In this document: positions 1 through 7,100 of the stretch, in pieces
How positions within the stretch are numbered: the stretch's first letter is position 1
Layout of the letters: each line of letters starts with the position of its first letter
Assembly (NCBI GenBank): GCA_023436245.1
Contig: JAEZJZ010000092.1
Coordinates: forward strand, 1-12,088
Source of the DNA: Bacillota bacterium
Lineage (GTDB): Bacteria > Bacillota > UBA994 > UBA5500
Direction: 5' to 3'
Length of the DNA stretch: 12,088 nt
Translations under genes and position numbers: made by a program
Notes under the pieces: model-generated
What the model was told of the DNA's origin: nothing
Databases searched by the model: none
What the model saw: only the letters and a program-made list of their open reading frames with translations

Positions 1-34
1 GTCTCACCCACCACGCTGTCTCTTTGGCTTTCCG

Positions 35-922
35 CTAGCGATCGATGATCTCGATGCTGGCGTTGGAGGTATGCGTCAACAGATCCAGCGCGCCGTCACC
101 CCGTGTGGCACTGACTTCCTTGCTAGACAGTTTGCCGCCATTCACCGACCAGGGGCCGTCGCCAACATCGATCGATGAGTTGGACGTTCCTGCGTCCAGC
201 TTCACTCCCAGCGCCTGCGGGAGTGTCACCCTGATCCCGCCGTTGCTGGTGCGCAGCTGCCACTGTCCACCCTCAGCCGGATTGCCGTCTATTTCAATTC
301 GCCCGTTGCTGCTTTCTGCAGTCAACTGATTCATCCCGGAGGGGACGGCAACCTCAATCTTGGCGTTGGAGGTGTGGATGCGCACATCCCCCATTCCGGA
401 ATCTGAGAAGACGGAAATGGCTCCGTTGCTGCTGGTCAAATCAGCTTCTGCTGCGAGACCATTCAGGGTCACCGCCCCATTTGAGGTTTGCACAATCACA
501 TCAAGGCTCTTCGGCAGATAGATCTCGTAGCTGACTGACTGGTTGTTGTAGCTGGTCCCTGCGAAATTGGCCTTCACCAGCAGTTGACCGGAAGCGACTG
601 AGAGGTCGGTGGTGAAGGAGTCCACCAGGTCTTGTGCCCGTGACGAAGAGCTGGCGCGGCTCTCGTAGTGGGCCTGAATCTCAATTCCACCGTCCTCCTT
701 GCCATGCAGGGTGACGCTGCCGTTATGGGTCTCTACGCTGATCGCTTGCAGGTCGGCTGCTTCGTGGTTCAGTGTTTCATCTTTGGTGGCATGGTTGAAG
801 CCGAAATTGCCAATGTTGATGTGAAAGGCGCCAGGCAACCAGCTGGTGAAACCCTCCTGAACGAGAAACAAGACTAGCCAGACGATGACGACGACGGAAA
901 GGGCTTTCACGAATTTGGACAA
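35..922 (-). CDS. Membrane-anchored DUF4097 family beta-strand repeat protein
   Basis: A 295-aa protein with one N-terminal hydrophobic segment (about residues 7-22) followed by an extracytoplasmic region built from a short repeat. T/S-S-N or T-H-N triplets start at residues 65, 146, 164, 184, 204, 225, 246 and 285, mostly 18-21 residues apart. Each is followed by an alternating hydrophobic strand such as GAVTL or GRIEI. This is the pattern of DUF4097/putative-adhesin proteins, which fold as a stacked beta-helix. The molecular role of the family is not settled; some members sit beside PspC or sigma/anti-sigma genes, but no such partner is in this window. The start is TTG: AAGGAG (932-937) lies 9 nt upstream and no ATG is nearby. 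The gene is the last of four minus-strand genes and is separated from the asparaginase by a terminator, so it is probably its own transcript. I see no convincing promoter in 923-1010. Family assignment is firm; function is unknown. Confidence 0.85.
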   Translation of the reverse strand: MSKFVKALSVVVIVWLVLFLVQEGFTSWLPGAFHINIGNFGFNHATKDETLNHEAADLQAISVETHNGSVTLHGKEDGGIEIQAHYESRASSSSRAQDLVDSFTTDLSVASGQLLVKANFAGTSYNNQSVSYEIYLPKSLDVIVQTSNGAVTLNGLAAEADLTSSNGAISVFSDSGMGDVRIHTSNAKIEVAVPSGMNQLTAESSNGRIEIDGNPAEGGQWQLRTSNGGIRVTLPQALGVKLDAGTSNSSIDVGDGPWSVNGGKLSSKEVSATRGDGALDLLTHTSNASIEIIDR

Positions 923-1010
923 AAGCGTTCACTCCTTAAAGTCTATCTCAAGATTAGCTCTCACACATTGATCTAACGCCTAAGCATTGCCTTTGTCTGC
1001 TTCGCACAAA

Positions 1011-1039
1011 GAAAAAGGGCCTGTTCTTGTCAGGCCCTT
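1011..1039 (-). terminator. Rho-independent terminator of the asparaginase gene
   Basis: A perfect 9-bp stem (AAGGGCCTG at 1015-1023 with CAGGCCCTT at 1031-1039) encloses a 7-nt loop. Read on the minus strand it is followed by a run of T (1012-1016 complement) and further T-rich sequence. It starts 5 nt beyond the asparaginase stop codon and should separate that gene from the DUF4097 gene. Confidence 0.9.
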
Positions 1040-1043
1040 GAGG

Positions 1044-2051
1044 TTAGTAGCAGTTGAACATGCGCTGAATCTCTGCCGGATTCGTAGTTCTGGTCAGCGC
1101 CAGCATCAGCAATACCCTGGCCTTCTGTGGGTTAAGGGTATCTGCCCCGATGAAGCCCGTGATCGGACCCTGCGGCTTGATTGGTAGGATTCGCCCGGTG
1201 CCAACGCGGCTGGCCCTGACCACGAACACACCTTGTTGCTGTGCCTGGCGCAATGCTGCTTGGGTTGCAGGAGTTGTATGGCCGCCTCCTGCGCCGGCCA
1301 GAACAATTCCTTTGGCGCCTGCAGCCACTAAGGCGTCCACGACTACGTTGTCCGAGCCAATATAGGTGTAGACGATGTCCACTCGAGGCAACACTGGGAG
1401 CTGATCGATGGCGAACTCAGTCTGCCAGGTGTGTTTGCGGGTGGGGGCGTGGTAGATGCTGACATTGCCATTGTCGACACTACCCAAAGCTCCCAGGTCA
1501 TGCGACCGGAAGGTGTGCAGTTGGTTGGCGTGGGTTTTGGTTACGTCGCGCGCGCTGTAGATCTCGTCATTCATGACCACCAGCACGCCCATTCCTGCAG
1601 CTTGAGGCGCGGCAGCCACTCGCACGGCGTTTGCTAGGTTCATCGGGCCATCAGGGCTGATCGCGGTAGCCGGTCGCATTGCGCCAACTACCACTACAGG
1701 TTTGCGGCTCTGTACCACCAGGTTGAGGAAGAAGGCAGTTTCCTCCAGAGTATCTGTGCCGTGCGTGATCACGATTCCGCTTACTTCGGGTTGGCTGCGC
1801 AGAATATCGTTGACTCGTCTGCCGAGCTTCAGCCAAGTATCCGCTGTCAAAGCTGAGCTGGCGACATTGCATACCTGTTCAGCGGTAACTTGGGCAATCT
1901 GCTCCAGGCCGGGAACCGCCGCCGTCAACTCGTCCACCGAGAGCTCACCGGCAGTGTATCCGGCAGTCTGGAGTGGACTCCCACCCCGACCGGCAATGGT
2001 TCCACCCGTGCCCAGAATCACGACATGCGGCAGATTGTGTGGATTGTCCAT
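1044..2051 (-). CDS. L-asparaginase, type II-like, without signal peptide
   Basis: A 335-aa asparaginase that hydrolyses L-asparagine (possibly also glutamine) to aspartate and ammonia. It aligns along its whole length with Escherichia coli AnsB. The nucleophile motif TGGTIAG is at residues 15-21, with catalytic Thr18. The second catalytic motif HGTDT is at 97-101 and carries Thr99 and Asp100. The RDVTK lysine is Lys172. The active-site loop tyrosine is probably Tyr32, and the C-terminus (NPQKARVLL, then MFNCY) matches the end of AnsB. The protein starts directly with the catalytic domain, so it lacks the export signal of the periplasmic enzyme and is probably cytoplasmic. The ATG has CCAAGGGG about 9 nt upstream. 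An extended -10 promoter lies at about 2117-2125 and a terminator follows the stop. Enzyme family is very sure; the localisation is inferred. Confidence 0.95.
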   Translation of the reverse strand: MDNPHNLPHVVILGTGGTIAGRGGSPLQTAGYTAGELSVDELTAAVPGLEQIAQVTAEQVCNVASSALTADTWLKLGRRVNDILRSQPEVSGIVITHGTDTLEETAFFLNLVVQSRKPVVVVGAMRPATAISPDGPMNLANAVRVAAAPQAAGMGVLVVMNDEIYSARDVTKTHANQLHTFRSHDLGALGSVDNGNVSIYHAPTRKHTWQTEFAIDQLPVLPRVDIVYTYIGSDNVVVDALVAAGAKGIVLAGAGGGHTTPATQAALRQAQQQGVFVVRASRVGTGRILPIKPQGPITGFIGADTLNPQKARVLLMLALTRTTNPAEIQRMFNCY

Positions 2052-2116
2052 CTATGTTCACCCCTTGGCTTGTCTAGTCCGCCTCCTGATGTTCCAGAAG
2101 ACAGCCATGCGTTTTC

Positions 2117-2125
2117 AGTATAGCA
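2117..2125 (-). promoter_or_regulatory. Extended -10 promoter element for the asparaginase gene
   Basis: On the minus strand TGC is followed directly by TATACT, a textbook extended -10. No good -35 hexamer is visible 16-18 bp upstream, as is usual for extended -10 promoters. The predicted start near 2110 gives a leader of about 59 nt. Confidence 0.55.
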
Positions 2126-2151
2126 CATGCGCGGCTAGAGAATTGGCACAG

Positions 2152-2198
2152 AAAAAGGAGCAAACTGATTCTCGCTCGTCGAGAATCAGTTTGCTCCT
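2152..2198 (-). terminator. Strong rho-independent terminator of the downstream Na/Pi symporter gene
   Basis: A perfect 19-bp inverted repeat (2156-2174 and 2180-2198) with a 5-nt loop is followed on the minus strand by a run of five T (2152-2156 complement). It lies 20 bp beyond the stop codon of the symporter gene at 2219. The stem is unusually long. A second small hairpin (2200-2220) sits between it and the stop; together they resemble the two-hairpin repeat at the right end of the window. Confidence 0.9.
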
Positions 2199-2199
2199 C

Positions 2200-2220
2200 A
2201 AGCGACACGTAGTGTTGCTT
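2200..2220. repeat. Short inverted repeat with GTA loop
   Basis: AAGCGACAC (2200-2208) pairs with GTGTTGCTT (2212-2220) through one G-T wobble around the loop GTA. It overlaps the last bases of the symporter stop codon on the minus strand. The same RCAC-NNN-GTGY core occurs at 5830-5848 and 12048-12064. Confidence 0.6.
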
Positions 2221-3853
2221 AGTTGTCTCCTGTCCAGCCACTGTCGCCAATGCTGGCAATAGCCTCCGCAGCCTCATTGGCGTGGTCAGCAATGCGCTCC
2301 AGAGTGGAGATCAGGTCGAGGTAGATTACTCCGGAAGCCGGGAAACAGGCTCCGCTGTTCAGTCGTTCGATGTGGTGCCGCCGCAGATTCTTTTCCAATA
2401 TGTCGATGTCGCTTTCGCTGGCCAGGATGCTGTCCAGCAGGCCGACTTCTCCCGACTCCAAGATGCTGAGAGCATTCTCCACCAGGCTGCGCACCCTGCC
2501 ATACATGTCGTCCAGTTCCTCCAACGCCCGATCCGAGAAGGGAAGTCGGTGCTCGACCCGGTAATCTGCCAGTTCGCCAATATTCTCAGATAGGTCTCCC
2601 ACGCGTTCCATGTCGTTCGTGATGCTGAGCAGCGCGTTCAGGCGAACGGATTGCTCGTGAGTCAAGGATTTGCGCGAGAGCTTGACCAGATAGTTGACTA
2701 TTTCGTGCTCCAGGTTGTTGATCGTCTCTTCCTTGTGTGCAGAAGGCCCCAGTCGATCAGTGTTGTTGCGGCGGAACGATGAGTAGACGTCGTCCAGCAT
2801 GGCTAGGGCCAGCTTGCCCATGCGCACCAGCTCCCGTGTGGCCTGCCCGAGGGCTATGGACGGCGCGCCCAATAGGTGCTCGTCCAGGTACAGTGCTCCG
2901 ATCTGTTCATTCGTGTCTTCCCCTGGCACGATTCTTTCAATCAGATGCGCGAACCCATTGATGAACGGTAAGAAGATCGCCGTGCTGGCAATGTTGAAGA
3001 TCATGTGCGCATTGGCCACTTGCCTGGGCAACAGGTGGTTGGTTGTCGCGACCAGGGCGACGAATGGTCGGAAGATGATCAAGAACAGGCAAACGCCAAT
3101 CATCTTGAAGAGGAGATGAGCCACTGCAGTCCTCTTGGCGTTGAGATGCGTGCCGATAGCGGCGAGCATGGCGGTAATCGTGGTGCCGATGTTGCTGCCC
3201 AGGATCAGAGCCACGGCAGCATTCAGGTCGACTAGCCCCTGTGAAGCTAGCGTGACCACCAACCCCGTGGTGGCGCTGCTGCTCTGCACGATCGCCGTGA
3301 AGATGGTGCCTACCAGCACGCCGAGCAGGGGTTGTTTGCTCAGGTTCAGGATCATGGTGGTGAAGGCTGGGTTTTCTCCCAAAGGCTTCATGGCAGCGCC
3401 CATAATCTCCATCCCCAGAAAAAGTATACCGAAGCCCAAGACTGTTTGGCCGATAGAGCGGGTGCTCTTGCTGCGGCCGGTGAGATTGACCATGAAGCCG
3501 ATCCCGATAGCCGGCAAGGCCAGTTCAGTCAGCTTCAGCGAGACCATGAAGGCTGTGATGGTCGTGCCGATGGCCGCGCCCATGGTGACGGAGATGGCTT
3601 GCTTCAAGCTGAGCAGGCCGGCATTGACAAAGCCGACCAGCATCACGGTGGTCGCACTGCTGCTCTGGATGATCATGGTGACGAGGGTCCCAACCAAGAC
3701 ACCGATCAAGGGCGTGCTAGTCAGGATTTCCAGCAGTCGCCGCAGCCGATCGCCCGCAGTCTTCTGCAGGCCGTCAGCCATCAATTGCATTCCGTAGAGG
3801 AAAAGCCCCAGTCCACCGACCAACCCAAACACGGTTCTCATTGAACTCAACAA
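2219..3853 (-). CDS. Na+/phosphate symporter with PhoU domain (paralogue 1)
   Basis: A 544-aa member of the Na/Pi cotransporter family (NptA-like, COG1283), which takes up inorganic phosphate with sodium across the membrane. The N-terminal half holds two inverted transport repeats, each with the QSSSATT signature (about residues 63-69 and 190-196). The C-terminal part (about 340-530) is a cytoplasmic PhoU-like helical domain with its two metal-cluster motifs, NDMERVGD and LERIADHA. I chose a TTG start at 3853: GGGAGG (3862-3867) is 8 nt upstream. The paralogue at 4101-5708 has an identical GGGAGGTATC leader with ATG at the equivalent place. The in-frame ATG at 3841 would be 20 nt from the ribosome binding site, and the longer frame up to 3913 reads through that site. 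A promoter and Pho-box-like repeats lie upstream, and a terminator follows. Most aligned residues match the paralogue. Confidence 0.93.
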   Translation of the reverse strand: MLSSMRTVFGLVGGLGLFLYGMQLMADGLQKTAGDRLRRLLEILTSTPLIGVLVGTLVTMIIQSSSATTVMLVGFVNAGLLSLKQAISVTMGAAIGTTITAFMVSLKLTELALPAIGIGFMVNLTGRSKSTRSIGQTVLGFGILFLGMEIMGAAMKPLGENPAFTTMILNLSKQPLLGVLVGTIFTAIVQSSSATTGLVVTLASQGLVDLNAAVALILGSNIGTTITAMLAAIGTHLNAKRTAVAHLLFKMIGVCLFLIIFRPFVALVATTNHLLPRQVANAHMIFNIASTAIFLPFINGFAHLIERIVPGEDTNEQIGALYLDEHLLGAPSIALGQATRELVRMGKLALAMLDDVYSSFRRNNTDRLGPSAHKEETINNLEHEIVNYLVKLSRKSLTHEQSVRLNALLSITNDMERVGDLSENIGELADYRVEHRLPFSDRALEELDDMYGRVRSLVENALSILESGEVGLLDSILASESDIDILEKNLRRHHIERLNSGACFPASGVIYLDLISTLERIADHANEAAEAIASIGDSGWTGDN

Positions 3854-3924
3854 AAGGGATACCTCCCTAGCCTCTAGGTACAATTTGGAGACGGCAGCGT
3901 ACTGACAAGCCATTCTCTTTGATC

Positions 3925-3953
3925 ATTGTACCGTGATGCCGGGGAGGTGTCAG
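3925..3953 (-). promoter_or_regulatory. Sigma-A promoter of Na/Pi symporter paralogue 1
   Basis: On the minus strand CTGACA (3948-3953) is followed after 17 bp by TACAAT (3925-3930), 5 of 6 matches to each consensus hexamer. Transcription would start near 3918, giving a leader of about 65 nt before the TTG start. The start also excludes most of the longer in-frame extension to 3913. Confidence 0.75.
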
Positions 3954-3955
3954 GG

Positions 3956-3979
3956 ATTTAACATTAAGGTTTTGTTAAG
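3956..3979 (-). promoter_or_regulatory. Pho-box-like direct repeats upstream of Na/Pi symporter paralogue 1
   Basis: On the minus strand CTTAACA is followed exactly 11 bp later by CTTAATG and then TTAA. This matches the 11-bp spacing and TTAACA-type half-sites of Firmicute PhoP boxes. A further TTAA (3984-3987) sits just upstream but out of register. The repeats lie immediately upstream of the -35 hexamer, where an activator would bind. A nearly identical arrangement precedes the paralogous gene. Confidence 0.65.
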
Positions 3980-4100
3980 GCACTTAACATAGGAACTCTG
4001 CAAACCCGAAAATCTGTCATAAGGCGTCAAGTCTGTCTTGGTGGTCAACAGGCCCTACACTATACGGTTTGAGAGTTGATGGCCTACTACATAACTATTC

Positions 4101-5708
4101 TCAGTTGCCGACCACTCCAGCCAGTGATTCGGTAGTGTTGTTTGCATGGTCAGCGATGCGTTCGAAGTTCGAGATCAGGTCGAGGTAGACCACTCCGGAC
4201 GCCGGGAAGCATGTTCCCGAGTTGAGGCGGCTGATGTGGTGTCGGCGTAGGCTGCGCTCCAGCTGATCTATGTCGTCTTCACCCGCCACCACATCTGCAG
4301 CGTGTGACAGGTCTCCGGAATCGAGAATCTTCACTACCCGTTCCACCAAACGAGTGACGCGGCCATACATGTCGTCAAGCTCAGCTAGCGCCTCCTCAGA
4401 GAAGGGAAGCCGGTGTTCTTGGCGGTACTCAGCAAGTTCTCCGATGTTCTCGGCATGATCGCCGATTCGCTCAAAGTCATTGGTGATGCTCAGCAGATCA
4501 TTCAGCCGGTCGGATTGTTCGTTGCTCAGCGATTGACGAGATACCTTCACTAGATAGGCGACGACTGCCTGTTCCAGATTGTTGATGGTTGTTTCTTTGG
4601 TAGCCGCTTGGCTGAGTCGCTCAGTGCTGCTGGTGCGGAACGAAGAGTAGACATCGTCCAGCATGCTGAGTGCCAGTTGTCCCATGCGCACAAGTTCCCG
4701 GGTGGCCTGCCCCAGGGCAATTGACGGGGTGCCGACCAGGTGCTCGTCAAGATAGAGAGCCCCGACGTTTTCGATGTCTTCTTTGCCGGGTACCAGTCTT
4801 TCCACCAGTCGCACGAATATTGAGATGAACGGCAACAGCAGGATGGTGTTCGTGACATTGAAGATGATGTGTGCGTTGGCTACCTGTCTGGCTAGGTCGT
4901 GATGAGTGGTGCTGACAAACGCTGAGAATGGGCGAAACAGCACCATAAACAAGGTCACTCCAAAGATGTTGAACAGCAAGTGGGCGATGGCGGCGCGCTT
5001 GGCGGTGAGGTGGGTGCCGATCGAAGCCAGCAACGCCGTCACTGTTGTGCCGATGTTGGCGCCAAGAATGATGGCAAGCGAAGCATTGAGGTCGATCAGA
5101 CCCTGTGCGGCTAGCGTGACAACCAGACCGGTAGTCGCACTACTACTTTGGATGATTCCAGTGAAGCCTAAACCAGCCAGCATGCCCAGATATGGATGCT
5201 GGCTCAGATTGAGCAGCAGACTGGTGAATGCGGCATTCTCGCGCAGCGGCTTGAGAGCGTCTCCCATCACTTCCATACCCATGAACAGCAACCCGAATCC
5301 GAGAATCGTTTGACCGATGAAGCGGGTGCTCTTCTTCTTGCCGGCCAGATGCAGCAGAAACCCGATGCCGATTGCCGGTAGGGCAAGTTCCGTTAGCTTC
5401 AAGGACACAATGAATGCAGTGGCTGTGGTGCCGATGTTGGCACCCATGATCACCGACACGGCCTGCTTCAGTGTCAGGAGGCCAGCGTTGACAAAACCCA
5501 CCACCATGACCGTGGTGGCGCTGCTGCTCTGCACAATCATGGTGACGAGCGTTCCCACCAGCACTCCGATCACCGGTGTGCTGGTCAGGATCTCCAAAAG
5601 TCGTCGCAGGCGATCGCCTGCTGTCTTCTGTAAGCCGTCCCCCATCAGTTGCATCCCATAAAGGAACAGTCCCAGTCCTCCGACCAATCCAAAGATGAGT
5701 GCCATCAT
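4101..5708 (-). CDS. Na+/phosphate symporter with PhoU domain (paralogue 2)
   Basis: A 535-aa Na/Pi cotransporter-family protein with the same architecture as its neighbour: two QSSSATT transport repeats in the N-terminal half and a PhoU domain in the C-terminal third (NDFERIGD and FERIADHA motifs). It takes up phosphate driven by sodium; the PhoU part may sense or gate transport. Two ATG codons in tandem (5708 and 5705) lie 5 and 8 nt from GGGAGG (5714-5719); either may be used. An upstream ATG at 5762 is unlikely: it has no ribosome binding site, and the proposed promoter starts transcription at about 5757, downstream of it. The gene sits directly upstream of paralogue 1 in the same orientation, 247 bp apart. 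No terminator is visible in 3991-4100, so some read-through into paralogue 1 is possible. The pair most likely arose by tandem duplication. Confidence 0.93.
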   Translation of the reverse strand: MMALIFGLVGGLGLFLYGMQLMGDGLQKTAGDRLRRLLEILTSTPVIGVLVGTLVTMIVQSSSATTVMVVGFVNAGLLTLKQAVSVIMGANIGTTATAFIVSLKLTELALPAIGIGFLLHLAGKKKSTRFIGQTILGFGLLFMGMEVMGDALKPLRENAAFTSLLLNLSQHPYLGMLAGLGFTGIIQSSSATTGLVVTLAAQGLIDLNASLAIILGANIGTTVTALLASIGTHLTAKRAAIAHLLFNIFGVTLFMVLFRPFSAFVSTTHHDLARQVANAHIIFNVTNTILLLPFISIFVRLVERLVPGKEDIENVGALYLDEHLVGTPSIALGQATRELVRMGQLALSMLDDVYSSFRTSSTERLSQAATKETTINNLEQAVVAYLVKVSRQSLSNEQSDRLNDLLSITNDFERIGDHAENIGELAEYRQEHRLPFSEEALAELDDMYGRVTRLVERVVKILDSGDLSHAADVVAGEDDIDQLERSLRRHHISRLNSGTCFPASGVVYLDLISNFERIADHANNTTESLAGVVGN

Positions 5709-5763
5709 CGATACCTCCCACGTTCTTGACAACGGATTTGCTTGTGTTTCGCCGTTTGACATA

Positions 5764-5792
5764 ATTCTATCCGGGCGGCATTGTTATAGCCA
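5764..5792 (-). promoter_or_regulatory. Candidate activator-dependent promoter of Na/Pi symporter paralogue 2
   Basis: On the minus strand TAGAAT (5764-5769) is a good -10. The hexamer 17 bp upstream, TGGCTA, is a poor -35, as expected if PhoP activates. The distance from the Pho-box-like repeats to this -10 is within 1 bp of that for paralogue 1. An alternative -10 is TATAAC at 5783-5788. Confidence 0.45.
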
Positions 5793-5796
5793 TTGG

Positions 5797-5819
5797 GTTA
5801 ACGTTAAGCTAGTGTTAAG
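5797..5819 (-). promoter_or_regulatory. Pho-box-like direct repeats upstream of Na/Pi symporter paralogue 2
   Basis: On the minus strand CTTAACA is followed exactly 11 bp later by CTTAACG and TTAAC. The layout matches that at 3956-3979 in half-site, spacing and trailing TTAA. This is the divergent intergenic region, so a bound regulator could also affect the plus-strand gene at 5860. Confidence 0.65.
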
Positions 5820-5829
5820 CGATCAATAA

Positions 5830-5848
5830 GGTAGCACGTAGTGCTACC
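5830..5848. promoter_or_regulatory. Perfect palindrome just upstream of the DUF1461 gene
   Basis: GGTAGCAC (5830-5837) and GTGCTACC (5841-5848) form a perfect 8-bp inverted repeat around GTA. It ends 2 bp before the ribosome binding site GGGAGG of the downstream gene. It could be an operator or a leader hairpin; the sequence alone does not decide. Confidence 0.5.
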
Positions 5849-5859
5849 AGGGAGGAACG

Positions 5860-6552
5860 ATGATGAGAATAGTTGGGCGAGCAATCCAAGGATTTGCTGC
5901 GGGTCTGCTCTTGCTGGTGTTCGTGCTGCTGATCCACGTACAGGTAGTCTCCTACAGTGTTTCCTATTATCAGAGCGAGTTTGCCAAGCTTAGCCGTCCG
6001 GAGGCTCTGGGGACCAGCATCGACGAGTTGGCTCGCTTTAGTCGTCACACCACGCGCTACCTCTCAGGCCGCGAAGAGGACCCCAATGTCAGTCTGGTGC
6101 TTCAGGGTCAGGAGCGTCCGCTGCTCAACGAACGAGAGATTGCGCACATGGAGGATGTGCAGAAGCTCTTCGGTTTAGCCCGCGGGCTGACCATTGCGGG
6201 CACATCTTTCTTTGCCCTGAGTCTCCTGCTCTCGTGGAAGTGGGGCAAGCTGTGCAAGTTCCTGCGATCATTGGCCTGGACGTCTGCATTTGCCTTGATC
6301 ATAGGTTTGGTCTTTGGCCTACTGATTAGCCGCGACTTCACGGCAGCTTTTGACCAGTTCCATTGGTTGGCTTTCACCAACGATCTCTGGCAGCTCGACC
6401 CGGCCAAAGACCAGTTGATCAACCTGCTGCCTGAGCAATTCTTTGCAGACGCAGTAATGCTCGCTGCCACACGCACTGCCGTCAGCCTCCTACTCATCTC
6501 TGCGACAGCGAGCTTCGCCAGTATTCGACCAAATCGTCCAAAATTGTCGTGA
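5860..6552 (+). CDS. TIGR01906 / DUF1461 family integral membrane protein
   Basis: A 230-aa membrane protein with four predicted membrane segments (about residues 11-33, 108-126, 138-158 and 196-222). The loop before the second segment carries LLNEREIAHMEDVQKLF (88-104). The loop before the last carries FDQFHWLAFTNDLWQLDP (164-181) and LINLLPEQFF (186-195). These are the conserved blocks of the TIGR01906/DUF1461 family, found widely in Firmicutes and of unknown function. The two tandem ATG codons (5860, 5863) lie 4 and 7 nt after GGGAGG, so the true start may be the second. The gene diverges from the Na/Pi symporters, with Pho-box-like repeats and a palindrome between them. No clear terminator follows. 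Family is sure; role unknown. Confidence 0.88.
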   Translation: MMRIVGRAIQGFAAGLLLLVFVLLIHVQVVSYSVSYYQSEFAKLSRPEALGTSIDELARFSRHTTRYLSGREEDPNVSLVLQGQERPLLNEREIAHMEDVQKLFGLARGLTIAGTSFFALSLLLSWKWGKLCKFLRSLAWTSAFALIIGLVFGLLISRDFTAAFDQFHWLAFTNDLWQLDPAKDQLINLLPEQFFADAVMLAATRTAVSLLLISATASFASIRPNRPKLS

Positions 6553-6634
6553 ATTTTCATGAAATTTGGAAGGAATAGTGCTTCAATACATAGAATCTTC
6601 TGATTGGATAGAAGTGGTTGATAGGAGGTGATGC

Positions 6635-7027
6635 TTGGTGAAGAGTATGGCAGAGACTACTTGGTTGGAGAAGGTCAGAAAGGCAGCTGTGCGGCAGGAA
6701 TGGGAGCAGGCGGACTTCCTTTTACGCCAAGCCTTGGAGTCAACGACTGAGGACAACCAGATTGTAGCAGACGGTCTGGAAGAGTTAGCCGCCGATTGCG
6801 ACAAGTTGAGTTTGAGCGAGATGATGCGCTGGGCCTATCAATGGGTGGTGCAGATTAACCCGACGAACGCGACGCCCTACCTGAGGTTGGCCACCTATCA
6901 CGAGCGCATCGGGCAGTATCAGACAGCTGTGGAATGGCTACGCCGAGGACTGGAAATGGCACCGGAGGGCAGCCAGACTGCCATGCAGTTGCGACGAGCC
7001 TATCGCCGGGTACAACGTAGCCGCTGA
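6635..7027 (+). CDS. Small tetratricopeptide-repeat (TPR) protein
   Basis: A 130-aa soluble helical protein. Residues about 79-112 (PYLRLATYHERIGQYQTA, then VEWLRRGLEMAP) form a clear TPR unit with the usual small and aromatic positions. The N-terminal part (about 10-38, WLEKVRKAAVRQEWEQADF) resembles a degenerate helical repeat. TPR proteins bind partner proteins; no partner can be named here. AGGAGGTG (6623-6630) lies 6 nt before TTG (6635) and 9 nt before an in-frame GTG (6638); either fits and the GTG has the more usual spacing. The ATG at 6631 is in another frame and the in-frame ATG at 6647 is too far. The gene lies 82 nt after the DUF1461 gene and upstream of perR, which has its own promoter. 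Confidence 0.75.
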   Translation: MVKSMAETTWLEKVRKAAVRQEWEQADFLLRQALESTTEDNQIVADGLEELAADCDKLSLSEMMRWAYQWVVQINPTNATPYLRLATYHERIGQYQTAVEWLRRGLEMAPEGSQTAMQLRRAYRRVQRSR

Positions 7028-7034
7028 GATCAGC

Positions 7035-7064
7035 TTGACAGAATAGTCAATCCTCCCTTATGCT
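7035..7064 (+). promoter_or_regulatory. Sigma-A promoter of perR
   Basis: A perfect -35 TTGACA (7035-7040) is followed after 18 bp by TATGCT (7059-7064). Transcription should start near 7071, at the edge of a Fur/PerR-type box. Confidence 0.65.
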
Positions 7065-7070
7065 TACAGC

Positions 7071-7089
7071 AGTAACAATTATCATTTGG
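7071..7089 (+). promoter_or_regulatory. Fur/PerR-type operator in the perR leader
   Basis: This 19-bp stretch matches the classical Fur box at 12 of 19 positions, nine of them contiguous (ATTATCATT, 7078-7086). The embedded 15-mer at 7073-7087 matches the PerR box less well, 8 of 14 defined positions. It covers the expected transcription start and the first base of the ribosome binding region, so it is well placed for autorepression. Confidence 0.6.
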
Positions 7090-7100
7090 GGGGCCTGCCC

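Noticed and set aside
1702..2262. Plus-strand frame of 186 codons across the asparaginase start and the symporter end
   Set aside because: It crosses an antisense gene, a promoter, a perfect terminator hairpin and another antisense gene, with no start signal and no recognisable domain.
3135..3844. Long plus-strand frames of 170 and 220 codons opposite the Na/Pi symporter
   Set aside because: They lie fully antisense to a well-supported gene, have no ribosome binding site, and their translations are low-complexity shadows. Similar frames occur opposite the paralogue at equivalent places, as expected from the shared coding sequence.
5709..5762. N-terminal extension of Na/Pi paralogue 2 to the ATG at 5762
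   Set aside because: The extension reads through the GGGAGG ribosome binding site, has none of its own, and begins upstream of the predicted transcription start. The paralogue supports the internal start.
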